Positions 31,878 to 39,616 of a stretch of 44,708 nt of DNA are shown in pieces (the stretch's first letter is position 1; every line of letters starts with the position of its first letter). The stretch spans positions 1 through 44,708 of the forward strand of contig CANGXU010000011.1 of NCBI GenBank assembly GCA_947457885.1, written 5' to 3'. The notes under the pieces are model-generated. The model worked only from the letters and a program-made list of their open reading frames with translations, was not told the origin of the DNA and made no database searches. Both the position numbers and the translations under genes were made by a program. The DNA is from Betaproteobacteria bacterium (GTDB taxonomy: Bacteria > Pseudomonadota > Gammaproteobacteria > Burkholderiales > CAIKXV01).

Positions 31878-34412
31878 TTGTCCACGACCGAAGACCCGAT
31901 CCGCCTGCTGACCCGCCTGGTCGCCGAGTCCAGCGCGGCCGCAGGTCCGGCGCGCGCCGCCGCGGCAACCGCCGAGATGCTCGAGCGTGCACGTGCGCTG
32001 CGCGATGTCGGCCACGGCCGACGCATCACGTACTCGCGCAAGGTCTTCATACCGCTGACCCGCCTTTGCCGGGATGTCTGCCACTACTGTACGTTCGCCA
32101 CCGTACCGCACGCGCTGCCGGCACCGTTCCTGTCCGAGGCGGAAGTGCTGGCGATCGCGCGCGCCGGTCGCGACGCCGGCTGCGACGAGGCGCTCTTCAC
32201 GCTCGGCGACAAGCCGGAGCTGCGCTGGCCGGAGGCCAGGGTCTTCCTCGACCGTGCGGGCCATGAGACCACCATCGACTACCTCGCCGCGATGTGCCGG
32301 CGAGTGCTCGACGAAACCGGCCTGCTGCCTCACGCCAACCCGGGCGTGATGTTGCCTGCGGACATCGCGAAGCTGCGCCGGGTCAGCGTGTCGCAGGGAC
32401 TGATGCTCGAGTCGAGCGCCCAGCGGCTGTGCGAACGCGGTGGCCCGCACTTCGGCTCCCCCGACAAGGCGCCTGCAGCGCGGCTGGCGACCCTCGCCGC
32501 TGCGGGCGAACTGCAGGTGCCGTTCACCAGCGGCATTCTGATCGGCATCGGCGAGACCCGTGAAGAGCGCCTCGACGCGCTGCTCGCGCTGCGTGCCCTG
32601 CACATTGAACACGGCCACCTGCAGGAAGTGATCGTGCAGAACTTCCGCGCCAAGCCGCGCACCGCGATGGCCGGTGCACCGGATGCCGGACTCGGCGAGC
32701 TCGCCTGGACGATCGCGCTGGCGCGCCTGGTCTTCGGTCCATCGATGAACATCCAGGCGCCACCCAACCTGAGCCCAGGCGAAGCGCGTACGCTGATCGA
32801 TGCCGGCATCAACGACTGGGGCGGCGTGTCCCCGGTCACGCCCGACCATGTGAACCCCGAGGCGCCCTGGCCGACCGTCGCGGCGCTGCGCGAGGCCACC
32901 GCAGACGCCGGCTTCCGGCTGGTCGAGCGGCTCGCCGCCTACCCTGCGTGGTGCATGCAGCCGGCGCGATGGTTCGACGAGCAGGTACGGCCGGCCCTGC
33001 TGCACCGGATGGACACCGAGGGCCTCGCCCGCAGCGACAACTGGTCCGCAGGGCGCACCGGCCCGGTGCCGTCGATCGACGGCGAAGGCACGGCAGCGCA
33101 CGCCTCGTCGCGGCCGGCGATCGTCGAGCGCGGCATTGCCGACGCGCTGGCCTCGGTACGGCGCGGCGATCCGCTGCACGAGGTGCAGATGGTGCGACTG
33201 TTCTCGGCTCGCGATGGCGAGGTGGCCGATGTCGCAGCCGCCGCCGACGAACTGCGCCGCGCGCGCAACGGCGATGCAGTGAGCTACGTGGTGAACCGCA
33301 ACATCAACTACACCAATGTCTGCCACTACGGCTGCCGCTTCTGCGCGTTCTCGAAAGGGCGGCACAGCGCGCAGCTGCGCGGCCCGGCCTACGACCTTGA
33401 CGATGGCGAGATCGCACGCCGGGTCTCCGAGGCGTGGGCGCGCGGTGCCACCGAAGTCTGCATGCAGGGCGGCATCCATCCCGATTACACCGGCGACACC
33501 TACCTGCACATCCTGCGCGTGGCGAAGGAGGCCGCCCCCGGCATCCATGTGCATGCGTTCTCGCCGCTCGAAGTCAGCCACGGTGCGGCCACGCTCGGCC
33601 TGTCGCTCGACACCTTTCTCGGACGCCTGCGCGATGCCGGGCTGGGCACCCTGCCCGGCACCGCCGCCGAGATCCTCGACGACGAGGTGCGAGACGCACT
33701 CTGCCCCGACAAGCTGCGCACCGCGCAGTGGCTCGACGTGATGGCCGCGGCGCACCGCGTCGGGCTGCGGTCGACGGCGACGATCATGTTCGGCCACCTC
33801 GAGCGCAGCGAACACTGGGCGCGCCACCTGCTGCGCATCCGCGCGCTGCAGGAGCGTACCGGCGGCTTCACCGAGTTCGTGCCGCTGCCGTTCATCCACA
33901 TGGAGGCGCCGGTGTACCTCAAGGGACGTGCACGGCCGGGGCCGACCTGGCGCGAGGCGCTGCTGATGCATGCGGTCGCCCGTCTGGCGCTCGCCCCTGC
34001 CATCGGCAACATCCAGTGCTCCTGGGTGAAGCTCGGTCCCGAGGGCGTGCGCGCCGCGCTCGGTGCCGGCGTCAACGACCTCGGCGGCACGCTCATGAAC
34101 GAAAGCATCTCGTTCGCCGCTGGCAACCAGCATGGCCAGGAACTGGCTCCACCGCAGATGGAAGCGCTCGTGCGCCTTGCCGGGCGCACGCCGGTACAAC
34201 GCACGACCACCTACGGCGAGGTACCGGCCGAACGCGTATCCGCAGCATGGGCGGCACAACCACTGTTGCCGGTCGTGCAGACACCATTGCGCCCGCGCAG
34301 CCGGGCAGCGCGGGCGCAGAACCTTCCGGCCCATGCGTCTGCGCCATCGGCGACAATCGCGACCTCCCGCGGCCTGGCCGCAACTCACACAGCGACGACC
34401 ACTGACGCATGA
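31878..34412 (+). CDS. fbiC: FbiC, FO synthase (CofG-CofH fusion) of coenzyme F420 synthesis
   Basis: An 844-residue fusion of two radical-SAM enzymes that together make 7,8-didemethyl-8-hydroxy-5-deazariboflavin (FO), the chromophore of F420, from tyrosine and a riboflavin precursor. The CofG half comes first: cluster motif Cys64-x3-Cys68-x2-Cys71 (CRDVCHYC). The CofH half follows, with Cys482-x3-Cys486-x2-Cys489 (CHYGCRFC) after NRNINYTN. This order and length match actinobacterial FbiC. The last ~60 residues are a low-complexity Ala/Arg/Thr tail with no counterpart I know. The start is a TTG at 31880 side (31878) behind AGAGG. The stop overlaps npdG by 4 bases (ATGA). It opens the F420 operon. 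Confidence 0.96.
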   Translation: MSTTEDPIRLLTRLVAESSAAAGPARAAAATAEMLERARALRDVGHGRRITYSRKVFIPLTRLCRDVCHYCTFATVPHALPAPFLSEAEVLAIARAGRDAGCDEALFTLGDKPELRWPEARVFLDRAGHETTIDYLAAMCRRVLDETGLLPHANPGVMLPADIAKLRRVSVSQGLMLESSAQRLCERGGPHFGSPDKAPAARLATLAAAGELQVPFTSGILIGIGETREERLDALLALRALHIEHGHLQEVIVQNFRAKPRTAMAGAPDAGLGELAWTIALARLVFGPSMNIQAPPNLSPGEARTLIDAGINDWGGVSPVTPDHVNPEAPWPTVAALREATADAGFRLVERLAAYPAWCMQPARWFDEQVRPALLHRMDTEGLARSDNWSAGRTGPVPSIDGEGTAAHASSRPAIVERGIADALASVRRGDPLHEVQMVRLFSARDGEVADVAAAADELRRARNGDAVSYVVNRNINYTNVCHYGCRFCAFSKGRHSAQLRGPAYDLDDGEIARRVSEAWARGATEVCMQGGIHPDYTGDTYLHILRVAKEAAPGIHVHAFSPLEVSHGAATLGLSLDTFLGRLRDAGLGTLPGTAAEILDDEVRDALCPDKLRTAQWLDVMAAAHRVGLRSTATIMFGHLERSEHWARHLLRIRALQERTGGFTEFVPLPFIHMEAPVYLKGRARPGPTWREALLMHAVARLALAPAIGNIQCSWVKLGPEGVRAALGAGVNDLGGTLMNESISFAAGNQHGQELAPPQMEALVRLAGRTPVQRTTTYGEVPAERVSAAWAAQPLLPVVQTPLRPRSRAARAQNLPAHASAPSATIATSRGLAATHTATTTDA

Positions 34413-35101
34413 ACGATACTGCCCCCCCCTCCTTCTCCCCCCTCTCGATCGCCGTGCTCGGTGGCTCCGGCAAGGAAGGCTCTGGTCTCGCGTTCCGCTG
34501 GGCACATGCCGGACACAACGTGACGATCGGCTCGCGCGACCCGGCGAAGGCCGTCGCAGCTGCCGCCGAACTCGACACGCTGCTGGCTGGACGGGCGACG
34601 GTGAACGGTAGCGACAACCTGTCCGCCGCAAGGACGGCGCAGGTGGTCGTACTCGCCGTTCCTTATGCCGCGCAGCGCGAGACGGCGATGTCGGTGCGGG
34701 ATGCACTCGAAGGAAAGGTGCTGGTCGACGTGACAGTGCCACTGGCGCCGCCGAAGGTGGATCGCGTGCAGCTTCCGGGCGCAGGCTCGGCGGTACAGCA
34801 GTTGCAGGCGGATCTGGGCGCAGGCGTGAAGGTCGTGTCGGCATTCCAGAACGTGTCGGCGGTACACCTGAAGGATCCCTCGCACCCGATCGACTGCGAC
34901 GTGCTGGTCTGCGGCGACGATGCGGATGCGCGCGAGCTGGTAGTCGGGCTCGCACGCGACGCCGGCATCGCGGCCTGGCATGCCGGAGTGCTCGCGAATT
35001 CCGCGGCCAGCGAGGCGCTGACCTCGGTGCTGATCGCGATCAACAAGCGCTACAGGATTCCCGGCTCGGGCATCCGCATCACGGGCCTGCCGCGGCCCTG
35101 A
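34409..35101 (+). CDS. npdG: NADPH:F420 oxidoreductase (Fno/NpdG)
   Basis: A 230-residue enzyme that moves hydride between NADPH and F420. The N-terminal Rossmann fold reads IAVLGGSGKEGSGLAFRWA and is followed by VTIGSRDPAKA, whose serine and arginine after the second strand suit the NADPH 2'-phosphate. VVVLAVPYAAQ and KVVSAFQNVSAVHL are family segments. In a bacterium its usual task is to regenerate F420H2 from NADPH, as in nitroaromatic degraders. It overlaps fbiC by 4 bases, which ties F420 synthesis to F420 reduction; a 51-base gap without a ribosome site leads to cofE. Confidence 0.92.
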   Translation: MNDTAPPSFSPLSIAVLGGSGKEGSGLAFRWAHAGHNVTIGSRDPAKAVAAAAELDTLLAGRATVNGSDNLSAARTAQVVVLAVPYAAQRETAMSVRDALEGKVLVDVTVPLAPPKVDRVQLPGAGSAVQQLQADLGAGVKVVSAFQNVSAVHLKDPSHPIDCDVLVCGDDADARELVVGLARDAGIAAWHAGVLANSAASEALTSVLIAINKRYRIPGSGIRITGLPRP

Positions 35102-35152
35102 GCCCGCCCCCCCGAACGCGCCGCAACGCCCGCGCCACCCACGACCGCCGCG

Positions 35153-35905
35153 ATGCCGTCGCTGACCCTCACTGCGCTCGAAGGCATGCCGGAAGTCGTC
35201 GCGGGGGACGACCTTGCACGGCTGGTACGGGACGCACTGGCACGCAGCCGCATCCGCTCAGCCGACGGCGACGTGCTGGTCGTCGCGCAGAAAGTGGTGT
35301 CGAAGAGCGAAGGTCGCCGGGTCGCCCTGTCGAGCGTCGAGCCGTCGGCGCGCGCTCGGGAACTCGCGGTCGTCACGCGCAAGGATCCCAGGCTGATCGA
35401 GCTCGTGCTGCGCGAGTCGGTCGACGTACTGCGGGCGAACCGTGACGTGATCGTCGTCGAACACCGCCGTGGCTGGATCATGGCCAACGCCGGCATCGAC
35501 ATGTCGAACGTGGATGCCGGGGGCGAACATGTGCTGCTGCTGCCGGAAGATCCCGATGCGAGCTGCAGGGCGCTGCGCGCAGCGCTCGCCGACGTCGCCG
35601 ACTTCGGCGTGATCGTCAACGACAGTTTCGGTCGCGCCTGGCGCAACGGCGTCACCGGCACGGCGCTCGGTGTCGCCGGGTTACCCGGCGTGGTCGACCT
35701 GCGTGGCAGGCGCGACCGATTCGGCCGTGAGCTCCGGACCACCGAGGTCGCGATCGCAGACGAACTCGCCGCGGCAGCCTCGCTGCTGATGGGCCAGGCC
35801 GACGAGGGCCGCCCGGTGATCCATGCTCGCGGTGTTCCCTACGACCGGCGCGACGGTAACGGCCGCGAGCTGCTGCGGCCGAAATCCATGGACATGTTCC
35901 GCTGA
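35153..35905 (+). CDS. cofE: CofE, coenzyme F420-0:L-glutamate ligase
   Basis: A 250-residue GTP-dependent ligase that adds the first gamma-linked glutamates to F420-0. Family segments are all visible: VVAQKVVSKSEGR near the start, MANAGIDMSNVDAGGEHV and VNDSFGRAWRNGVTGTALGV, the metal and nucleotide regions of CofE. It is a single-domain protein; it lacks the C-terminal FMN-reductase-like domain of mycobacterial FbiB, which extends the tail and reduces dehydro-F420-0. So either the tail stays short, or another protein does those steps. The stop shares one base with the cofD start (TGATG). Confidence 0.95.
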   Translation: MPSLTLTALEGMPEVVAGDDLARLVRDALARSRIRSADGDVLVVAQKVVSKSEGRRVALSSVEPSARARELAVVTRKDPRLIELVLRESVDVLRANRDVIVVEHRRGWIMANAGIDMSNVDAGGEHVLLLPEDPDASCRALRAALADVADFGVIVNDSFGRAWRNGVTGTALGVAGLPGVVDLRGRRDRFGRELRTTEVAIADELAAAASLLMGQADEGRPVIHARGVPYDRRDGNGRELLRPKSMDMFR

Positions 35906-36852
35906 TGATCCTCGCGCTCGCGGGTGGTGTCGGCGGCGCCCGGATGGCTCAGGGCCTGGTGCAGGTCCTCGGTGCCGATGAGCTCGCGATCGTGGTCAAC
36001 GTCGGCGACGACTTCGAGCACCTCGGGCTCCATGTGTCGCCCGACCTCGACACGGTGATGTACACGCTGGGCGGGGTGCACAACCCCGAGACCGGCTGGG
36101 GCCGCGCCGGCGAGACGTGGAACTTCCTCGATGCGCTGGGCGCGATCGGCGGAGACAGCTGGTTCAGACTCGGCGATCGCGACCTCGCGGTGCATGTCGA
36201 GCGCACCCACCGGCTGCGATCGGGCGAGCGACTGTCGGGCATCACCGCCGACCTCTGCCGTGCCTTCGGCATCCGGCACCCGGTGATCCCGGCCACCGAC
36301 GACCGGCTGCGTACCTTCGTCGATACCGACGAAGGCGAACTGGCGTTCCAGGACTATTTCGTTCGCCGGCGCTGCGAACCCGTGGTGCGCGGCTTCCGCT
36401 TCGATGGCGCGTCGACCGCCCGCATCGCAGCGCCGCTGGCGGCACTGCACGGCAGCCCTGCGCGCATAGCGGGCATCGTGCTCTGCCCGTCCAACCCGTG
36501 GCTGAGCGTCGCACCCATGCTGGCGCTGCCCGCCATCGCCGCGCTGCTCGACGCGCCGGACATTCCCGTCGTTGCGGTATCGCCGATCGTCGGCGGTGCG
36601 GCGGTCAAGGGTCCGGCGGACAAGATCATGCGCGAACTGGGCCATGCGGTCGACGTATCGGGGGTGGTCGCGCACTACGGTGCGCGCGTGGACGGCTGGG
36701 TGATCGACGAGCGCGACCGCAGCCACGCCGGGGCGATCGCCGCGGCGGGCCATGGCGTCTGCGTGACCGACACCATGATGACCACTCCGGCACGCTCGGC
36801 CGCGCTCGCACTCGAGGCGATCGACCTGCTGCGCACGCTGGGCCGACGCTGA
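35905..36852 (+). CDS. cofD: CofD, 2-phospho-L-lactate transferase (F420-0 forming)
   Basis: A 315-residue enzyme that transfers the phospho-acid moiety from its guanosine-diphosphate carrier to FO, giving F420-0 or its dehydro/glycerate analogue. The opening ILALAGGVGGARMAQGL and the segment NVGDDFEHLGLHVSPDLDTVMYTLGG are diagnostic, together with PSNPWLSVAPML and SPIVGGAAVKGPADKI further on. The length is normal. It begins in the stop of cofE (TGATG overlap) and ends directly before the cofC start codon with no gap, so cofE, cofD and cofC should be translated in near-equal amounts. Confidence 0.96.
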   Translation: MILALAGGVGGARMAQGLVQVLGADELAIVVNVGDDFEHLGLHVSPDLDTVMYTLGGVHNPETGWGRAGETWNFLDALGAIGGDSWFRLGDRDLAVHVERTHRLRSGERLSGITADLCRAFGIRHPVIPATDDRLRTFVDTDEGELAFQDYFVRRRCEPVVRGFRFDGASTARIAAPLAALHGSPARIAGIVLCPSNPWLSVAPMLALPAIAALLDAPDIPVVAVSPIVGGAAVKGPADKIMRELGHAVDVSGVVAHYGARVDGWVIDERDRSHAGAIAAAGHGVCVTDTMMTTPARSAALALEAIDLLRTLGRR

Positions 36853-37506
36853 TTGGATACGCAGCAGGTGTGGACGATCGTGCCGGTCCGGGGGCTGGCC
36901 ACGGGCAAGACCCGGCTGGAGCCGGTGCTCGACGCCGATGGCCGCAGGCAGTTGTGCACGCACATGCTGCTCAACACGCTCGCTGCAGTCGAAGGGACGT
37001 TCGACGACCTCGGCCGTTGCATCGTGGTCAGTGCCGACCCGGCCGCACGCGCGACGGCGGCCGCGCGTGGCGCGCGCGTGGTCGGCGATCCGCCGGGTGC
37101 TGCGGCGGGCAGGACTCTGGATGCAGCGCTCGACGCAGCACGCGAAGTCGCCCGCGCAGCCGGGGCCCGGCAACTGCTGCTGATTTCCGCGGACATGCCG
37201 GACATCGATACGCATGCGCTGCGGGCGCTGCTGCAGGACACGCCGGACGGGGCGACCGTGCTGCTCGCAGACAAGTCCGGCAGTGGCACCAACGGCATGC
37301 TGCTCCCGGCCACCCTGCCGCTGCGGTTCGCCTTCGGCCCCGGCAGCCTGGACCGTCACGCGCGCGCGCTGGCAGCGTTCGGCGTCGATACAACCCGCTG
37401 CGGCGATCGAAGGCTCGCATTCGACATCGATACCCCCGCAGACCTGGATGCCTGGCAGCGGGCCGGCGGCCGGATACCGTGCCGCCCGACCCGCGCGGGC
37501 TGCTAG
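36853..37506 (+). CDS. cofC: CofC, phospholactate (or phosphoglycerate) guanylyltransferase
   Basis: A 217-residue nucleotidyltransferase that activates the F420 side-chain acid with GTP. The start is TTG at 36853, immediately after the cofD stop, and the protein reads VWTIVPVRGLATGKTRL, the nucleotide-binding N terminus of the family; SADMPDID is the metal-binding segment and GSGTNGMLL the substrate loop. In archaea CofC uses 2-phospho-L-lactate, in mycobacteria phosphoenolpyruvate, and in Mycetohabitans (Paraburkholderia) rhizoxinica 3-phospho-D-glycerate. Which of these applies here is open; the betaproteobacterial setting makes the last worth testing. It ends the operon, 25 bases from the converging asparaginase-like gene. 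Confidence 0.93.
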   Translation: MDTQQVWTIVPVRGLATGKTRLEPVLDADGRRQLCTHMLLNTLAAVEGTFDDLGRCIVVSADPAARATAAARGARVVGDPPGAAAGRTLDAALDAAREVARAAGARQLLLISADMPDIDTHALRALLQDTPDGATVLLADKSGSGTNGMLLPATLPLRFAFGPGSLDRHARALAAFGVDTTRCGDRRLAFDIDTPADLDAWQRAGGRIPCRPTRAGC

Positions 37507-37531
37507 AGAAGGATCATCCGCGGGCCAGGGT

Positions 37532-38524
37532 TCAGCAGCCCCCGGCGATACGGAAGAGCTCGCGTAGCCGGTCGGGGTCTTTCGTATGCCCGAGCGCAAC
37601 CATCAGCAGGATGCGCGCCTTGATGCCGCTCAGGTAACCCGACGAGATCGCCCCCTTGCGAACCAGACTCTGCCAGGAGCCCGGGTATCCCTTGCCGGGA
37701 TGGGGGGCGCCGGAGGGCAGGCGCGAGCCGGCAATCACCGGGATGCCGGCATCGATCGCCATGCACACCCCTTCGTAGAACGGCAGGTTCACGTTGCCGC
37801 CGCCCGTGGCCTCGACCACGATGCCGTCGACCTTCGCATCGACGCAGGCGCGAAACAGCAGGTTGCTCGAGCCCTGCACCATGCGGATCACGTGCACGTC
37901 CGGGCAGATGTGATCGACTTCCAGGTGCAGCCTGCGCCCCGGCGTGGAGAAGAACGTCACGCCCTGGCTGCTGACCGAACCGATCGGCCCGCCGTCGCGG
38001 CCGCCGAAGCAGGTGAGCAGTTCCGGGTTGACCTTCGTCGCATCGACCGCGGAATGGATCTCGCTGCCCAGCGCGACCATCACGCCGCGATCGCGCGCGG
38101 ACGGGTCGGCCGCGATGCGCACGGCGCAGAGCAGGTTGCGCGGTCCGTCGGCGTCCTTCTCGTCGGCATTGCGCTGCGCGCCGGTCACCACGATCGGACG
38201 CTCGCTGCCCACCGTGAGATCCATCAGGTAGGCAGTCTCTTCCAGCGTCGCCGTGCCATGGGTGACCACCACGCCGGCGACTTCCCGGTCCGCCAGCACG
38301 CGGCGCAGCGTATCGCGCAGCCCGAACGCGGTCCCGCTGTCCATCAGCGCGCTGTTGATGTTCGAGTGCTCGACGATGCGCACCTCGGCTACCTCGCCGA
38401 GTTCCGGGATGGCGGACACCAGGTCGGCAGCCGATGCCGCCGACACATGGCCGCCGAGTTGCGCGTCGTACTTCGACGCAATGGTGCCGCCGGTGCCGAC
38501 GACACAGACCAGTGGTTTCTTCAT
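37532..38524 (-). CDS. Asparaginase/glutaminase-family protein with altered active site
   Basis: A 330-residue protein of the bacterial L-asparaginase family (amide hydrolysis by a threonine nucleophile). Present: CVVGTGGTIASK with Thr14, NINSALMD with Ser58, the second threonine Thr91, and EIHSAVDATK with Lys164. But the canonical HGTDT reads HGTAT: the aspartate that holds the substrate's amino group and joins the Thr-Lys-Asp triad is Ala92. No export signal is seen, so it is cytoplasmic. It therefore probably acts on a different amide, or is weak. It lies 11 bases behind the amidohydrolase and is probably co-transcribed. A working lactamase-like or amide-opening role is possible but not shown. 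Confidence 0.9.
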   Translation of the reverse strand: MKKPLVCVVGTGGTIASKYDAQLGGHVSAASAADLVSAIPELGEVAEVRIVEHSNINSALMDSGTAFGLRDTLRRVLADREVAGVVVTHGTATLEETAYLMDLTVGSERPIVVTGAQRNADEKDADGPRNLLCAVRIAADPSARDRGVMVALGSEIHSAVDATKVNPELLTCFGGRDGGPIGSVSSQGVTFFSTPGRRLHLEVDHICPDVHVIRMVQGSSNLLFRACVDAKVDGIVVEATGGGNVNLPFYEGVCMAIDAGIPVIAGSRLPSGAPHPGKGYPGSWQSLVRKGAISSGYLSGIKARILLMVALGHTKDPDRLRELFRIAGGC

Positions 38525-38535
38525 GCAGGCTTTCC

Positions 38536-39525
38536 TCAGTCCAGTTTAAGAAGGCGGCGGGCGGACAGGCCGAGGATCGCCGCGCGATCCGCCGGATCGA
38601 TCCGCGCCAGCCGTTCGACCACGTCGACCGGCCGCGTATAGCTCATGTCGGCCGGGCAGTCGCTGCCCATCAGGACGCGGTCGGCGCCCACCTGCCGGAT
38701 CAGGTTCGACAGCGTCTCGTCGTCGTGCGTGATCGTGTCGTAGTAGAAGCGGCGCAGGTAGGACGACGGCGGCCGGGGCAGGTGTGCGAGTTCCTTGCGT
38801 ACCTTGTGCCCGTGGTCCCAGCGTCCGGCGAGCACCGGCAGCGCGCCGCCGGCATGGGGCAGCACGAAATCGAGCTTCGGGAAACGGTCGAGTACGCCGC
38901 CGAAGATCAGCGATGCGGCGGCGATCGCGGTGTCGGTCGGGTTGCCGATCAGGTTGCGCAGGTGGTACTTGCGCATGCGCTCGGCACCGACCGGGTTCAC
39001 CGGGTGCAGGAAGATGGGCAGGCCGAGTTCCTCGCAGCAGGCATACACCGGGTCGAAGGCCGATTCGTCCAGGTTGAGGTCCATCACATGAGTACACAGG
39101 TAAACGCCGCGGATGCCGGGAAGCGCCGCGGCGCGCCGCACCTCGGCCACTGCCAGTTCGGGCGCCTGCATCGGCAGGGTCGCCAGCCCGACCAGTCGCT
39201 CTGGATGCAGCAGGTGCGCCTCGGCCAGGCCGTCGTTGTACGCGCGCGCGAGCCGGTCGCCGAACTCGGGCGAGGCCCAGTAGACCATCGGCTGCGTCAG
39301 CGACAGCGCATGGATGTCGACCCGGGCAGCATCCATCTCGCGCAACCGGGATGGCAGGTCGATGTAGGTCTGCTGGAAGGTCGCCTTGTACTCTGGCACC
39401 GCGAAGGTGACGTTACCGCGAGGGTTGTGGCCGATCTGCACGCCGTTCGAGGGTCCTTCGGCTTCGAGCAGCCTGACCCAGGCCTCGGGATACCAGTGCG
39501 CATGAATGTCGATACTGGTCGTCAT
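38536..39525 (-). CDS. Amidohydrolase-2 / ACMSD-like metal-dependent hydrolase or decarboxylase
   Basis: A 329-residue TIM-barrel enzyme of the aminocarboxymuconate-semialdehyde decarboxylase-like family, which decarboxylates or hydrolyses ring-derived acids with a zinc or manganese ion. The metal site is intact: His8 and His10 (IDIHAHWYP), then a histidine in LPIFLHPVNP and another in VLPHAGG, and the aspartate in MGSDCPADM. The ATG at 39525 follows GGAGC; the frame is open to 39948 across the divergent Bug gene without merit. It is followed by the asparaginase-like gene and is divergent from a Bug receptor (91-base gap). The substrate is unknown. Confidence 0.92.
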   Translation of the reverse strand: MTTSIDIHAHWYPEAWVRLLEAEGPSNGVQIGHNPRGNVTFAVPEYKATFQQTYIDLPSRLREMDAARVDIHALSLTQPMVYWASPEFGDRLARAYNDGLAEAHLLHPERLVGLATLPMQAPELAVAEVRRAAALPGIRGVYLCTHVMDLNLDESAFDPVYACCEELGLPIFLHPVNPVGAERMRKYHLRNLIGNPTDTAIAAASLIFGGVLDRFPKLDFVLPHAGGALPVLAGRWDHGHKVRKELAHLPRPPSSYLRRFYYDTITHDDETLSNLIRQVGADRVLMGSDCPADMSYTRPVDVVERLARIDPADRAAILGLSARRLLKLD

Positions 39526-39576
39526 CGGAACGTGCTCCAGTGGCCTGCGGTTGCGGAAACGGAAACGCTGCGGGAA

Positions 39577-39582
39577 TATACT
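39577..39582 (+). promoter_or_regulatory. Candidate -10 box of the Bug-bicupin operon
   Basis: TATACT lies 34 bases before the Bug ATG at 39617, in an A-rich stretch followed by seven A residues. No clear -35 box at 16-18 bases; TTGCGG at 39551-39556 is 20 bases away. Confidence 0.35.
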
Positions 39583-39616
39583 TAAAAAAACAACAGGCGC
39601 CGCGACCGGAGGACGG

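Noticed and set aside
31842-34955. A 1037-residue open frame on the minus strand across fbiC
   Set aside because: It is antisense to fbiC and npdG, which have intact catalytic motifs. Its translation is rich in Arg, His, Gln and Ala with no domain, the usual mirror of G+C-rich coding DNA.
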